A DNA stretch of 64,000 nucleotides from Burkholderia guangdongensis (GCF_013403875.1 NZ_JACBNX010000009.1:124001-188000); one strand, 5' to 3'; numbered from the stretch's first letter, positions 43,664 to 54,880 are shown. Made by a program: numbers and translations. The notes: generated by a model from the sequence alone, not told the origin.

Positions 43664-44179
43664 ATGAACGAATTCACGCTTTCGCTGCGCCGCGAGCGCC
43701 GGCTGCTGATGCTGCTGGGCTTCGCCTGCATCGCGCTCCTCGCGGGCGCGCTCTACCTGCAGTACGTGAAGGGCGAGGATCCGTGCCCGCTCTGCATTCT
43801 CCAGCGCTACTTCTTCGCGCTGATCGGCATCTTCGCGTTCCTCGCGGCCGGGATGGGACGCTGGCGCGGGGTGCTGCTGCTCGAGGCGCTGATCGTGATC
43901 GCCGCCGCCGCGGGTGCCGGCACCGCCGTGCATCATCTGACGATTCAGCTGAATCCGGGCTTCAGTTGCGGCTTCGACACGCTGCAGCCGATCGTCGACA
44001 GCCTGCCGCCCGCGCAGTGGTTCCCCGGCATGTTCAAGGTCGCGGGGCTTTGCGAGACCGTCTATCCGCCGATCCTCGGCATCCTGCTGCCCGGCTGGGC
44101 GCTGATCGGGTTCGTCGCGATCCTGCTCGCGGTCGCGTCGAGCGTCTGGCGCAACCGGAAGAAGCTCGTCGCCGCCTGA
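43664..44179 (+). CDS. dsbB: Disulfide bond formation protein DsbB
   Basis: 171 residues, inner-membrane quinone reductase that reoxidises DsbA. Four membrane helices are visible. The first Cys pair is in [10 protein letters not shown] after helix 1, the second pair is in the second periplasmic loop (SCGFDTL and GLCETVY). Length and topology are normal. It is a single gene downstream of the divergent hipBA pair. Confidence 0.95.
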   Translation: MNEFTLSLRRERRLLMLLGFACIALLAGALYLQYVKGEDPCPLCILQRYFFALIGIFAFLAAGMGRWRGVLLLEALIVIAAAAGAGTAVHHLTIQLNPGFSCGFDTLQPIVDSLPPAQWFPGMFKVAGLCETVYPPILGILLPGWALIGFVAILLAVASSVWRNRKKLVAA

Positions 44180-44754
44180 TCGCCACCGATCACCCGCTAC
44201 TCGCCCCCACCTCACCCGCCGATCATCCGAGACTCACCCGCGCGTCACCCGAACGCGCGGGCGGTCCGGACCACCCGGACCACCCGAGCCGCCCGGGCCG
44301 CCCGGGTCACATCAAGCGGCCCGTTGCGTGTAAACACCTACGCAGCCGGCCGCCGCCGCTCCGAAGCGGACGCCGGCTCGCGCGCCCTCCCCGACGCGCC
44401 TTGCGCGGCCTGCGTCGCCGCCCGTTACGCCGATGCAGCAACTTCGGCGCAACGCTGGCATCCTACGGTCAACATGATCGCCTCCTGATAGCCTGCATCA
44501 ACGCCGCCGCATAGGCCGGCCGTTTTTGCGGTGCTATCGTGACTGCTGGATGGCGATCTACGTGCGCGAGGCCAAGCGGTCTCGACTCCTCTCGTAACGC
44601 GCGCCTGATCCGCAATGTCAACGGGATTCAACATGACAACGCACACCATCCGCATTCCCCACCCTCATCGCGTCCGCGCGCCGCGCGGCTGCCCCTGTCC
44701 GTCGCTCGCCCGGCCCAGGCTCGCCGGGCCGCGCGCCATGCCGGGAGCGCGCTG
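44180..44754. other. 575-base GC-rich gap between dsbB and xdhC with a possible small ORF
   Basis: Contains a low-complexity stretch (about 44260-44310) of repeated CCGGACCACC-like units and no recognised gene. A 40-codon frame, 44633-44755 (MTTHTIRIPHPHRVRAP start), ends in TGATG so that its stop shares one base with the xdhC ATG, as in coupled genes. GGGA precedes it weakly. It could be a leader peptide for xdhC or the remnant of an upstream xdhB gene; I cannot decide. Confidence 0.35.
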
Positions 44755-45768
44755 ATGGAACCCTGGCTCGGCGATCTCCAGCAACTGCTCGCGCACGGCG
44801 AAGCGGCCGTGCTCGTCACCGTCGCGCGCGTCGACGGCTCCGCGCCGCGCGAAGCCGGCACCAAGATGGTCGTCACGCGCGACGGCGCGCGTTACACGAT
44901 CGGCGGCGGCCATCTCGAATGGAAGGCGATCGAAATCGCGCGCCATCTGCTGAAGGACGGCGCACACACGCCGCACGCGCGCAAGCTGGAACGCCTCGCG
45001 CTCGGGCCCAGCCTCGGCCAGTGCTGCGGCGGCGCGGTCGTGCTCGCGTTCGAGCGGCTCGACGTCGGCGATCTCGGCTGGCTCGCGTCGCTCGCGAAGC
45101 GCGTCGCCGCCGGCGCGCCAACCGTCCGGCACATCGGCTTCGAAACTGCCCCCGCCGCGCCCGACCTCGGCGAGCCCGACGCCGCGCATGCGCAGGCGAG
45201 CTGCGTGCTGCTGCAGGATCCGCACGGCACGTTCCGGATGACCGAGACGATCGCGCCGCACGCGTTCGACGTGCTGCTGTTCGGCGCCGGATCGGTCGGC
45301 ACCGCGCTCGTGCGCGTGCTCGCGACGCTGCCGTGCCGCGTCCGCTGGATCGACGCGGCCGACGCGACGTTCGCATCGCCCGAAGCGCTCGCCGGCATCG
45401 ACAACCTGACGATCGACGCGACCGACACGCCGGAAGCCGCGGTCGACGCCGCGCCGCCGCACGGCTACTTCATCGTGGCCACGCACAACCACGCGCGCGA
45501 CCTCGTGCTCGCGGAACGCATCCTGCGCCGCGGCGACTACGCGTACTTCGGGATGATGGGCTCGCAGACGAAGCGCGCGCAGTTCGAACACTACCTCGTC
45601 GCGCTCGGCGTCGACCCGGCGCAGATCGCGCGGCTGCGCTGCCCGATCGGCGTCGAAGGGATCGTCGACAAGGCGCCCGAAGTGATCGCGATCTCGGTGG
45701 CCGCGCAGTTGCTGCAGGCCGCCGAAGCGAACGCGGCCGCCACGCGCGCCGCCGTCCCCTCTTTCTGA
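44755..45768 (+). CDS. xdhC: XdhC-like molybdenum cofactor insertion protein
   Basis: 337 residues, family of proteins that bind, sulfurate and insert Moco into xanthine dehydrogenase. N-terminal XdhC domain ([42 protein letters not shown]) and C-terminal Rossmann domain ([52 protein letters not shown]). The xdhA and xdhB genes that usually precede it are not upstream here. It is followed by two purine deaminase genes, so it belongs to the purine pathway by context. Confidence 0.9.
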   Translation: MEPWLGDLQQLLAHGEAAVLVTVARVDGSAPREAGTKMVVTRDGARYTIGGGHLEWKAIEIARHLLKDGAHTPHARKLERLALGPSLGQCCGGAVVLAFERLDVGDLGWLASLAKRVAAGAPTVRHIGFETAPAAPDLGEPDAAHAQASCVLLQDPHGTFRMTETIAPHAFDVLLFGAGSVGTALVRVLATLPCRVRWIDAADATFASPEALAGIDNLTIDATDTPEAAVDAAPPHGYFIVATHNHARDLVLAERILRRGDYAYFGMMGSQTKRAQFEHYLVALGVDPAQIARLRCPIGVEGIVDKAPEVIAISVAAQLLQAAEANAAATRAAVPSF

Positions 45769-45787
45769 CCGACCAAGAAGACACGCC

Positions 45788-46813
45788 ATGAACACGACCT
45801 TCAAGGACAAGATCGCCCGTGCGCCGAAGACCGAGCTGCACATCCACATCGAAGGCTCGCTCGAGCCGGGCCTGATCTTCGCGCTCGCGCAGCGCAACGG
45901 CGTGACGCTGCCGTACGCGTCGGTCGACGCTCTGCACGCCGCGTACGCGTTCACCGATCTGCAGTCGTTCCTCGACATCTACTATGCGGGCGCGAGCGTG
46001 CTGCTGACCGAAGAGGATTTCTACGAGATGACGGCCGCATACGTCGAGCGCGCGCTCGAGGATCACGTCGTGCACACCGAGCTGTTCTTCGATCCGCAGA
46101 CGCACACCGCGCGCGGCGTGTCGATCGAGACCGTCGTCGACGGGATCGAACGCGCGCTCGACGACGCCGAGGGCCGCGGGCTGTCGAGCCGGCTGATCCT
46201 CTGCTTCCTGCGCCACCTGTCCGAGGACGACGCGCTCGCGACGTTCGACGCGGCGCTGCCGCTCTTCAAGCGCTATCCGCACCGGCTGATCGGCGTCGGG
46301 CTCGATTCGTCCGAGCTCGGCCATCCGCCGTCGAAGTTCGCACGCGTGTTCGACAAGGCGCGCGCGATGGGGCTGAAGCTCGTCGCGCATGCGGGCGAGG
46401 AAGGCCCGCCGGCCTATGTATATGAAGCGCTCGACGTGCTGAAGGTCGACCGGATCGACCACGGCGTGCGCAGCATCGAGGACGCCGCGCTCGTCGAGCG
46501 GCTCGCGCGCGAGCGGATGCCGCTGACCGTCTGCCCGCTGTCGAACCTGAAGCTGCGCGTGTTCGACGACCTGAAGCAGCACACGCTGAAGCGGCTGCTC
46601 GACGCGGGCGCCGCGGTGACGATCAACTCCGACGATCCCGCGTATTTCGGCGGCTACGTGAACGACAACTTTTTCGCGACGGTGGACGCGCTCGGCCTGT
46701 CCGACGCCGACGTGCACGCCGTCCTCCGCAACGGCTTCGAGGCCGCGTTCGTCGGCGCCGCCCAGCGCGACGCGATGATCGCGCGGCTCGATGCGTACTG
46801 GCACGCCGCGTGA
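45788..46813 (+). CDS. add: Adenosine/adenine deaminase
   Basis: 341 residues of the metal-dependent adenosine deaminase fold, producing inosine or hypoxanthine. Zinc-binding [11 protein letters not shown] near residue 18, then [32 protein letters not shown] and [11 protein letters not shown]. The [11 protein letters not shown] pattern is common in enzymes of the adenine deaminase branch found in Pseudomonas and yeast, so adenine may be the true substrate. It follows xdhC after 19 bases and precedes guaD, forming a purine operon. Confidence 0.88.
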   Translation: MNTTFKDKIARAPKTELHIHIEGSLEPGLIFALAQRNGVTLPYASVDALHAAYAFTDLQSFLDIYYAGASVLLTEEDFYEMTAAYVERALEDHVVHTELFFDPQTHTARGVSIETVVDGIERALDDAEGRGLSSRLILCFLRHLSEDDALATFDAALPLFKRYPHRLIGVGLDSSELGHPPSKFARVFDKARAMGLKLVAHAGEEGPPAYVYEALDVLKVDRIDHGVRSIEDAALVERLARERMPLTVCPLSNLKLRVFDDLKQHTLKRLLDAGAAVTINSDDPAYFGGYVNDNFFATVDALGLSDADVHAVLRNGFEAAFVGAAQRDAMIARLDAYWHAA

Positions 46814-46880
46814 GGACACGACGATGCCGCCCGCACGCTAACCCATCCCTGTCACCCCGATTCACCGCTTTCGACCCATC

Positions 46881-48206
46881 ATGACGCAAACCGCCTATCG
46901 CGCCCAACTGCTGACCTTCAGCGGCGACCCCGCGCAATCCGACGCCGCCGTTTCGTACGAGACGGACGGCCTTTTGATCGTCGACGACGGCAAGGTCGTC
47001 GCGGCCGGCCCGCACGCGACGCTCGCCGCGACGCTCGCGCCCGACGCGGTCGTCCACGAGATGCGCGACAAGCTGATCGTGCCCGGCTTCATCGACACGC
47101 ACATCCACTATCCGCAGACGGACATGATCGCGTCGCCGGCGCCGGGGCTGTTGCCGTGGCTCGACACGTACACGTTCCCGACCGAGCGCCGGTTCGGCGA
47201 CCCCGAGCACGCGCGCGAGGTCGCGGACTTCTTCGTCGACGAGCTGCTCGCGTGCGGGACGACGACCGCGCTCGTCTACTGCACGGTGCACAAGGCGTCG
47301 GTCGACGCGTTCTTCGGCGCGAGCGAAGCGCGCAACGTGCGGATGATCGCGGGCAAGGTGCTGATGGACCGCAACTGCCCCGAGTTCCTGCGCGACACCG
47401 CGCAGTCCGGCTACGACGACAGCGCCGAGCTGATCGGCCGCTGGCACGGCCGCGGCCGGCAGCTGTACGCGCTGACGCCGCGCTTCGCGCCGACGTCGAC
47501 GAACGCGCAGCTCGAAGCGTGCGGCGAGCTCGCGAAGCGCCATGCGGACGTATTCGTGCAGAGCCATGTCGCGGAGAACGTCGACGAAGTGAAATGGGTC
47601 GCCGAGCTGTTCCCGGGCCACCGCAGCTATCTCGACATCTACGATCACTACGGGCTGCTGCGCCCGCGCGCGGTGTACGGCCACTGCATCCACCTCGACG
47701 ACGAGGACCGGCGCCGGATGGCGGAAACCTCGACGGTGGTCGCGCACTGCCCGACGTCGAACTTCTTCCTCGGCAGCGGGCTGTTCGATTTCGACAAGGC
47801 CGGCGAATTCGGCGTGCCGGTCACGCTCGCGACGGACGTCGGCGGCGGCACGTCGTTCTCGATGCTGCAGACGATGAACGAGTCGCACAAGGTCGCGCGG
47901 CTGTCCGGCCACCATTTGACCGCGACGCGGATGTTCTGGCTCGCGACCGCGGGCGCCGCGCAGGCGCTCGACCTCGCCGATACGGTCGGCACGCTCGCGC
48001 CGCGCAGCGAGGCGGACTTCATCGTGCTCGATCCGCAGGCGACGCCGCTGCTCGCGCGCCGCACCGCCCGCGCGGAATCGCTCGAGGAGTTGCTGTTCGC
48101 GCTCGCGCTGCTCGGCGACGACCGCGCGGTGTACCGCACGTATGCGGCCGGGCGCTGCGTGCACGAGCGCGACGGTGCGCGGCGCGGCGCGAGCGCGGCT
48201 GCGTAA
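46881..48206 (+). CDS. guaD: Guanine deaminase
   Basis: 441 residues, amidohydrolase superfamily; converts guanine to xanthine. Zinc motif GFIDTHIHYPQTDMIASP near residue 70, the substrate loop PWLDTYTFPTERRF, SHVAENVDEV and VTLATDVGGGTSFSML, all typical of GuaD. Length is normal. Together with the adenine/adenosine enzyme and XdhC it feeds xanthine dehydrogenase. The promoter of the downstream riboswitch overlaps the area just past its stop. Confidence 0.94.
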   Translation: MTQTAYRAQLLTFSGDPAQSDAAVSYETDGLLIVDDGKVVAAGPHATLAATLAPDAVVHEMRDKLIVPGFIDTHIHYPQTDMIASPAPGLLPWLDTYTFPTERRFGDPEHAREVADFFVDELLACGTTTALVYCTVHKASVDAFFGASEARNVRMIAGKVLMDRNCPEFLRDTAQSGYDDSAELIGRWHGRGRQLYALTPRFAPTSTNAQLEACGELAKRHADVFVQSHVAENVDEVKWVAELFPGHRSYLDIYDHYGLLRPRAVYGHCIHLDDEDRRRMAETSTVVAHCPTSNFFLGSGLFDFDKAGEFGVPVTLATDVGGGTSFSMLQTMNESHKVARLSGHHLTATRMFWLATAGAAQALDLADTVGTLAPRSEADFIVLDPQATPLLARRTARAESLEELLFALALLGDDRAVYRTYAAGRCVHERDGARRGASAAA

Positions 48207-48211
48207 CGCCA

Positions 48212-48220
48212 TGCTATAAT
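48212..48220 (+). promoter_or_regulatory. Extended -10 promoter of the manganese riboswitch transcript
   Basis: TGCTATAAT: perfect -10 with the extended TGn. No good -35, as the guaD 3' end lies there. A start near 48227 coincides with the first base of riboswitch helix P1. Confidence 0.65.
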
Positions 48221-48227
48221 CCGCCCC

Positions 48228-48358
48228 TCATTGGGGAGTAGCCGCTCCGCTCGATGCCGGCGCCGCGTGGCGCGCATCGTGACGGAGGCGTCCGTCAACA
48301 GACTTGACCGCAAGGTCATGGCGGACGCAGCCACAGCAAGGCCTGGCGAGACCGATGA
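48228..48358 (+). ncRNA. yybP-ykoY manganese riboswitch
   Basis: Leader RNA that senses Mn2+ and turns on exporters. Conserved parts are GGGGAGTAGCC near 48233 and GCGGACGCAGCCACAGC near 48320 followed by GGCCTGGCGAGACC. Helix P1 can form between TCATTGG (48228-48234) and CCGATGA (48352-48358). It lies directly ahead of a UPF0016 family gene, the commonest proteobacterial target. Confidence 0.9.
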
Positions 48359-48435
48359 TTCACGATGCGCCGCTTCAGGGCCCGGCGCGCCGTGGATCGT
48401 CGCTCGCACGTCAACCGGCCCGTGGAACCCCATTC

Positions 48436-49011
48436 GTGACCCAAGCCTTCCTGATCTCGACCGGTGCCGTCGCTCTCGCGGAAATCGGCGACAAAACCCA
48501 GCTCCTCTCGCTCGTCCTCGCCGCGCGCTATCGCAAGCCGCTGCCGATCATCGCCGGCGTGCTCGTCGCGACGCTCGTCAACCACGGCTGCGCGGGCGCG
48601 CTCGGCGAATGGCTCGGCATGCTCGTCACGCCGTCCGTGATGCGCTGGGCGCTCACGTTCTCGTTCATCGCGATGGGAGTCTGGATTCTCGTGCCCGACA
48701 AGCTCGACGCCGACGAAGCGGACACGAGCCGCTCGCGGCTCGGCGTGTTCGGCGCGACGTTCGTCGCGTTCTTCCTCGCGGAGATGGGCGACAAGACGCA
48801 GATCGCGACCGTCGCGCTCGCCGCGCGCTTTCACGACTACATCGGCGTCGTCGCCGGCACGACGACCGGGATGATGCTCGCGAACGTGCCGGCGATCCTG
48901 CTCGGCGACCGCTTCGCGCATCGGCTGCCGACGCGCATCGTGCACGGCGTCGCAGCGGTGCTGTTCGTCGTGCTCGGCGCGCTCGCGCTGTTCCGGGGTG
49001 TCGGCGTCTGA
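48436..49011 (+). CDS. UPF0016/GDT1-family manganese exporter
   Basis: 191 residues from a GTG start (VTQAFLISTG). Six membrane helices in two repeats, each with the family motif E-x-G-D-K-T-Q: AEIGDKTQLL and AEMGDKTQIA, which line the cation path. Relatives (MneA/TMEM165 group) export Mn2+ or move Ca2+/Mn2+ against protons. Control by the riboswitch just upstream strongly supports manganese. A 77-base leader separates riboswitch and start. Confidence 0.9.
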   Translation: MTQAFLISTGAVALAEIGDKTQLLSLVLAARYRKPLPIIAGVLVATLVNHGCAGALGEWLGMLVTPSVMRWALTFSFIAMGVWILVPDKLDADEADTSRSRLGVFGATFVAFFLAEMGDKTQIATVALAARFHDYIGVVAGTTTGMMLANVPAILLGDRFAHRLPTRIVHGVAAVLFVVLGALALFRGVGV

Positions 49012-49063
49012 CGCGTCGGGTCGTATCGAAGCGGCGCCCGCCGCAGCGGGCGCCGCAGCCACG

Positions 49064-49777
49064 TCACTGCGCGGGTGCGGGCTTGACGGCCGATGCGGGC
49101 ACGGCCGGCGCCGCGCGTTCGTTCGACGGGACCGCGCCCGGCGCGCCGTTCCTGTCGACCGGAATCTGCACGGTCCGCACCGCCCCGTTCGCGAGCGGGA
49201 AGTCGGCGAGCGCGCTCTTCGCGAGAAACGGCATCGCGGCGAGCAGCGACGAGCCATCGCCGCTGTTGCGCGCGGCGACGTTGTAGACCTCCTTGCCGGT
49301 CGCGCGTTCGGTGATGCGGATCGACAACATCCGGTCGAACACTTCAACCGTCTGGTTCACGTAGCCGGCCGGCACCGGGCCCCACGGGCCCCAGGGCCCG
49401 AACGGCCCCCACGGGCCACGCCGCCAGTAAGGGCCCGGAAACCACGGATCGTCGAAATAGACCGGCTGCGCGACGTTCACGAGATTGCTGCGCACGCCGT
49501 ATCTGAGTGCGACCAGATAGCGCGCGCTCGCCTGCGGCGCCTGCCGGAACGCATACGTCGACAGCTCGTTCGCGACGATCTGCTCGTAGGTCGCCTGCTC
49601 GATGCTGTTGCGCTGCGCGTCGCTGCGCGTGAACGCGTACGTGCGCGTCGCGTCGCTGCCGCTCCAGTCGGAGAACGCGGTGACCTGCGTCGTCACGTAG
49701 CTCGTGCAGCCCGCGAGCAACGTCGCGCCGAGCGCCGCGATCCACACCGCCGCGCGCCAAATCCTGTCGGGTTTCAT
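49064..49777 (-). CDS. DUF4136 lipoprotein
   Basis: 237 residues. Lipobox LLAGC near residue 24, so anchored in the envelope. DUF4136 core: YVTTQVTAFSDWSGSDATRTYAFTRS, QIVANELSTYAFRQ and RYLVALRYGV, then an aromatic Pro/Trp/Gly repeat (PWGPFGPWGPWGP) near 131-143 and NVAARNSGDGSSLLAAMPFLAKSAL. GGAGAGGA precedes the ATG. Function unknown; the Pro-rich C-terminus is low complexity. Confidence 0.85.
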   Translation of the reverse strand: MKPDRIWRAAVWIAALGATLLAGCTSYVTTQVTAFSDWSGSDATRTYAFTRSDAQRNSIEQATYEQIVANELSTYAFRQAPQASARYLVALRYGVRSNLVNVAQPVYFDDPWFPGPYWRRGPWGPFGPWGPWGPVPAGYVNQTVEVFDRMLSIRITERATGKEVYNVAARNSGDGSSLLAAMPFLAKSALADFPLANGAVRTVQIPVDRNGAPGAVPSNERAAPAVPASAVKPAPAQ

Positions 49778-49996
49778 GATGATCCTCTCCAATCCGCCGG
49801 CACCGCGCGCGAGCAACGTCAACACGTCGTGCCCGTGCCCGTTGCCGGGATGCCGATGATACGCGGACTCGCACAGCCCGCCAAAGTTCGCACCGCACGC
49901 GCGCGCGAGGCTTTGTACAATGGCCCGGTTCGCCGGGCGCCGTCGACAGACGGCGCCGCGTGCGCCCCGATTCCGACTTCATCGCCTTCAATCGCC

Positions 49997-52708
49997 ATGT
50001 CCGACACCGCCTCCTCCGCCGTGATCCGCCGCGCCGACTACATGCCGCCGGCCTTCGTCATCGACACCGTCGCGCTCGAATTCGATCTCGCGCCGGCCCG
50101 CACGATCGTCAGGAACACGATGCGCGTGCGCCGCAATCCCGACGCCGCGCCCGCGCCGCATCTCGAACTGATGGGCGAAGCGCTCGAATTCGTCGCCGCG
50201 CGGCTCGACGGCGCGCCGTACGCGGCGGTGCGCGCGCACGAGCACGGCCTCACGGTCGAGAACGTGCCCGATGCGTTCGAGCTGACGCTCGACAGCGCAT
50301 GCGCGCCCGAGCAGAACACGACGCTGTCCGGCCTCTACGTGTCGAGCGGCAACTTCTTCACGCAGTGCGAGGCCGAGGGCTTTCGCCGCATCACGTACTT
50401 CCTCGACCGGCCCGACGTGATGGCATCGTTTACGGTCACGCTGCGCGCGGACAAGGCCGCGTATCCGGTGCTGCTGTCGAACGGCAACCTGATCGATTCC
50501 GGCGACCTGCCCGACGGCCGCCACTTCGCGAAATGGGAAGACCCGTTCAGGAAGCCGAGCTATCTGTTCGCGCTCGTCGCGGGCAAGCTCGTCGCGCTCG
50601 AGGAGACGATCACGACCGGCGCCGGCGCGCAGAAGCTGCTGCAGGTGTGGGTCGAGCCGCAGGATCTCGACAAGACGCGCCACGCGATGGATTCGCTGAT
50701 CCACTCGATCCGCTGGGACGAGAAGCGCTTCGGCCTCGCGCTCGATCTCGACCGCTTCATGATCGTCGCGGTCGGCGACTTCAACATGGGCGCGATGGAG
50801 AACAAGGGCCTCAACATCTTCAACACGAAGTACGTGCTCGCGAATCCGGAGACCGCGACCGACGTCGACTTCGCGAACATCGAGTCGGTGGTCGGCCACG
50901 AATACTTCCACAACTGGACCGGCAACCGCGTGACCTGCCGCGACTGGTTCCAGCTGAGCCTGAAGGAAGGCCTGACGGTGTTCCGCGATCAGGAGTTCTC
51001 GGCCGACATGGCGGCCGGCGACGACATGCAGTCGGCCGCGCGCGCGGTGAAGCGGATCGAGGACGTGCGCGTGCTGCGCCAGCTTCAGTTCGCGGAGGAC
51101 GCGGGCCCGATGGCGCATCCGGTGCGCCCGGAGAGCTACGTCGAGATCAACAACTTCTACACGATGACCGTCTACGAGAAAGGCGCGGAAGTCGTGCGGA
51201 TGTATCAGACGCTGTTCGGCCGCGACGGCTTCCGTCAAGGGATGGACCTGTACTTCCAGCGCCACGACGGCCACGCGGTCACCTGCGACGACTTCCGCCA
51301 CGCGATGGCCGACGCGAACGGCCGCGATCTCGCGCAGTTCGAGCGCTGGTACAGCCAGGCCGGCACGCCGCGCGTGACGGTGCGCACCGGCTACGACGCC
51401 GCCGCGCGCCGCTACACGGTCACGCTCGCGCAGGGCTACGGCGACGCATCGCCGGCCACGCGCAATACGCACGAGGGTCAGCCGGGGCCGCTGCTGATTC
51501 CGTTCGCGATCGGCCTGATCGGCCGCGACGGCCGCGACCTGCCGCTGCGGCTCGACGGCGAGGCGGCTGCGGCGGGTACGGCAGGCACGACGCGCGTGCT
51601 CGAGCTGACCGAAACCGAGCAGACCTTCACGTTCGTCGACGTGCCGGCCGAGCCGCTGCCGTCGCTGCTGCGCAATTTCTCGGCGCCGGTGATCGTCGAG
51701 TACGACTATCGCGACGACGATCTCGCGTTCCTGCTCGCGCACGACAGCGATCCGTTCAACCGCTGGGAGGCCGGCCAGCGGCTCGCGACGCGCGCGCTGC
51801 TGACGCTCGCCGCGCGCGCGGCCGCGAACGAGCCGCTCGCGCTCGACGCGACGTTCACCGACGCGTTCCGGCGCGTGCTGACCGACGAGCGGCTGTCGCC
51901 GGCGTTCCGCGAACTCGCGCTGACGCTGCCGTCGGAAGCGTATCTCGCCGATCAGATGACGCTCGCCGATCCGGCCGCCGTGCATCGCGCGCGCCAGTTC
52001 GTGCGCCGTGAACTCGCGACCGCGCTGCGCGCCGACTGGCTCGCCGCGTACGATCGCTACCGCACGCCCGGCGCGTACGCGCCGACGCCGGACGACGCCG
52101 GCAAGCGCGGGCTGAAGAATCTCGCGCTCGCGTATCTCGCGGAGCTCGACGATCCGGCCGACGCGGTGCGACTCGCGAACGCGCAGTACGACGCGGCGGA
52201 CAACATGACCGATCGCGCGGCCGCGCTCGGCGCGCTGCTGTCGGCGGCCGCCGCGGGCACGACCGAGCCGGCCGAGCGCGCGCTCGCCGACTTCTACCGC
52301 CGCTTCGAGCAGGAGGCGCTCGTGATCGACAAGTGGTTCGCGATGCAGGCCGCGCAACGCGGCACGCACGCGCATCCGACGCTCGCGAAGGTCCGCGCGC
52401 TGCTCGCGCATCCGGCGTTCAACCTGAAGAACCCGAACCGCGCGCGCTCGCTGATCTTCAGCTTCTGCTCCGCGAATCCCGCGCAGTTCCACGCGGCGGA
52501 CGGCTCCGGCTACGCGTTCTGGGCCGAGCAGGTGCTCGCGCTCGACGCGATCAATCCGCAGGTGGCCGCGCGCCTCGCGCGCGCGCTCGAGCTGTGGCGC
52601 CGCTACACGCCCGCGCTGCGCGACAGGATGCGCGACGCGCTCGAAAAGGTCGCCGCGGGCGCGACGTCGCGCGACGTGCGCGAGATCGTCGAGAAGGCGC
52701 TCGCGTGA
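49997..52708 (+). CDS. pepN: Aminopeptidase N
   Basis: 903 residues, M1 zinc metallopeptidase that removes N-terminal residues in protein and peptide turnover. Exopeptidase motif GAMENKGLN, zinc motif HEYFHNWTGNR with the distal Glu in LKEGLTVFRDQEFS, and the C-terminal alpha-helical domain to the end. The ATG at 49997 gives MSDTASSAVIRRADYMPP, close to the normal PepN start; the longer upstream frame is shadow over the divergent lipoprotein gene. Confidence 0.96.
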   Translation: MSDTASSAVIRRADYMPPAFVIDTVALEFDLAPARTIVRNTMRVRRNPDAAPAPHLELMGEALEFVAARLDGAPYAAVRAHEHGLTVENVPDAFELTLDSACAPEQNTTLSGLYVSSGNFFTQCEAEGFRRITYFLDRPDVMASFTVTLRADKAAYPVLLSNGNLIDSGDLPDGRHFAKWEDPFRKPSYLFALVAGKLVALEETITTGAGAQKLLQVWVEPQDLDKTRHAMDSLIHSIRWDEKRFGLALDLDRFMIVAVGDFNMGAMENKGLNIFNTKYVLANPETATDVDFANIESVVGHEYFHNWTGNRVTCRDWFQLSLKEGLTVFRDQEFSADMAAGDDMQSAARAVKRIEDVRVLRQLQFAEDAGPMAHPVRPESYVEINNFYTMTVYEKGAEVVRMYQTLFGRDGFRQGMDLYFQRHDGHAVTCDDFRHAMADANGRDLAQFERWYSQAGTPRVTVRTGYDAAARRYTVTLAQGYGDASPATRNTHEGQPGPLLIPFAIGLIGRDGRDLPLRLDGEAAAAGTAGTTRVLELTETEQTFTFVDVPAEPLPSLLRNFSAPVIVEYDYRDDDLAFLLAHDSDPFNRWEAGQRLATRALLTLAARAAANEPLALDATFTDAFRRVLTDERLSPAFRELALTLPSEAYLADQMTLADPAAVHRARQFVRRELATALRADWLAAYDRYRTPGAYAPTPDDAGKRGLKNLALAYLAELDDPADAVRLANAQYDAADNMTDRAAALGALLSAAAAGTTEPAERALADFYRRFEQEALVIDKWFAMQAAQRGTHAHPTLAKVRALLAHPAFNLKNPNRARSLIFSFCSANPAQFHAADGSGYAFWAEQVLALDAINPQVAARLARALELWRRYTPALRDRMRDALEKVAAGATSRDVREIVEKALA

Positions 52709-52782
52709 ACCGGCGCGCCGCTCGCCGGCGCGCCGGGTAAAATTGCACAGATTCCGCTCTTTCCAGCCTTTTGGAGTTTCGT

Positions 52783-53796
<1,014 letters not shown>

Positions 53797-53966
53797 TCGC
53801 GGCGCTGGACGGTCGCGCGCGGCGCACGTACAATCGCGCGTCGCGCCGCGGCCGGCTGTTGGCCCGCGACGCGTAGGAATGAAATCGGGCGGTCCGCCGA
53901 ATCGAGGGTGGCGCGGAGGGTGGCGCGAAGCAGCTAAAAAAAGCTGAAAAAATTTCGCCGAACCTA

Positions 53967-53996
53967 TTGCCAAGGCACCAGATTCCACCCTATAAT
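53967..53996 (+). promoter_or_regulatory. Promoter of the tRNA-Thr gene
   Basis: TTGCCA, 18-base spacer, TATAAT, then a start near 54003, eight bases ahead of the mature tRNA. Confidence 0.75.
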
Positions 53997-54010
53997 TTCA
54001 TTTCTCTGCT

Positions 54011-54086
54011 GCCGGTGTAGCTCAGTTGGTAGAGCAGCGCATTCGTAATGCGAAGGTCGTAGGTTCGACTCCTATCTCCGGCACCA
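54011..54086 (+). tRNA. tRNA-Thr, anticodon CGT
   Basis: 76 bases with encoded CCA. The acceptor stem pairs GCCGGTG with CTCCGGC (one mismatch). D arm AGCTCAGTTGGTAGAGC, anticodon loop in CATTCGTAATG with CGT, and T arm GTAGGTTCGACTCCTAT are all intact. Reads ACG. Confidence 0.96.
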
Positions 54087-54092
54087 AGACCC

Positions 54093-54124
54093 AAAGGGGT
54101 GACAAGCTTGCTTGTCACCCCTTT
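54093..54124 (+). terminator. Terminator of tRNA-Thr
   Basis: AAAGGGGTGACAAG and its complement form a 14-bp stem with loop CTTG, ending in TTTTC. Confidence 0.9.
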
Positions 54125-54148
54125 TCTCGTTTACGCCCCCTCCCTTTA

Positions 54149-54165
54149 CCCCCCCCCCCCCCCCC
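54149..54165. repeat. Homopolymer of 17 C
   Basis: An uninterrupted run of 17 cytosines between the tRNA-Thr terminator and the GlsB-like gene, about 230 bases ahead of that ATG. Prone to slippage, so its length may vary between cells or be misread. Confidence 0.9.
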
Positions 54166-54398
54166 ATTTACGCCGCCGATCGCGCGGGCCGCGAAACATC
54201 ATGCCGCGTCCGCCGGACTCCGCAGACGATTCCCTTGGAAAATCCGGCCCTCGATGCATAACATTACTTAACGATTTCGACCCGCCTATCGCGCTACATT
54301 GCGTGGGCGTCGCCCGGATCGGGACGACGGCTCTACCGGGTCGTCGGCGCACCGCCCGGCGTCCGGTCGTTTCGACTCAACACAAGGAGAGGACCAAC

Positions 54399-54653
54399 AT
54401 GACTCATAGCTTCATTATGTGGCTCATCATCGGCGCGATCGCCGGCTGGCTCGCGGGCGCGCTCGTCAAGGGTGGCGGATTCGGGCTGATCGTCGACATC
54501 ATCGTCGGCATCGTTGGTGCGTTCATCGGCGGCTGGCTCGCAAGCGCGCTCGGCATTCACATCGGCAGCGGCTTCATCGGCTCGATCATCGTCGCGGTGA
54601 TCGGCGCCGTGATCCTGCTGTTCGTGATCCGGCTATTCAAGCGAGCGACCTGA
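54399..54653 (+). CDS. GlsB/YeaQ/YmgE-family small membrane protein
   Basis: 84 residues, three membrane helices with the glycine zippers of the transglycosylase-associated family (IIGAIAGWLAGALVKGGGFG, IVGIVGAFIGGWLAS). Usually stress-induced in proteobacteria, role unknown. AAGGAGAGGACC precedes the ATG. A longer upstream frame crosses the poly-C tract and is rejected. Confidence 0.9.
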   Translation: MTHSFIMWLIIGAIAGWLAGALVKGGGFGLIVDIIVGIVGAFIGGWLASALGIHIGSGFIGSIIVAVIGAVILLFVIRLFKRAT

Positions 54654-54880
54654 CGGCCCTCTTCAGCCCTCCTCATCGCGCCCTCGAGCGCACCTGCTCC
54701 CCTTACCGGCGCGCGGCTTCGCAACCGCGCGCCGGTTGTTCGTTGTAGTGACGATCCGTATTGCTCCGCGCCCGCCCGCGCATGTAACGTTTAAACAACA
54801 GAGACAAAATCTAACGATCTGTTTCTGGCATAAACAGAAGCACGCGCCTGATAATCAAAGGCACTTTTCGGAGAAAGATC

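Noticed and set aside
54011..54165. Prophage or island attachment at tRNA-Thr
   Set aside because: No integrase gene and no direct repeat of the tRNA 3' end found in the window.
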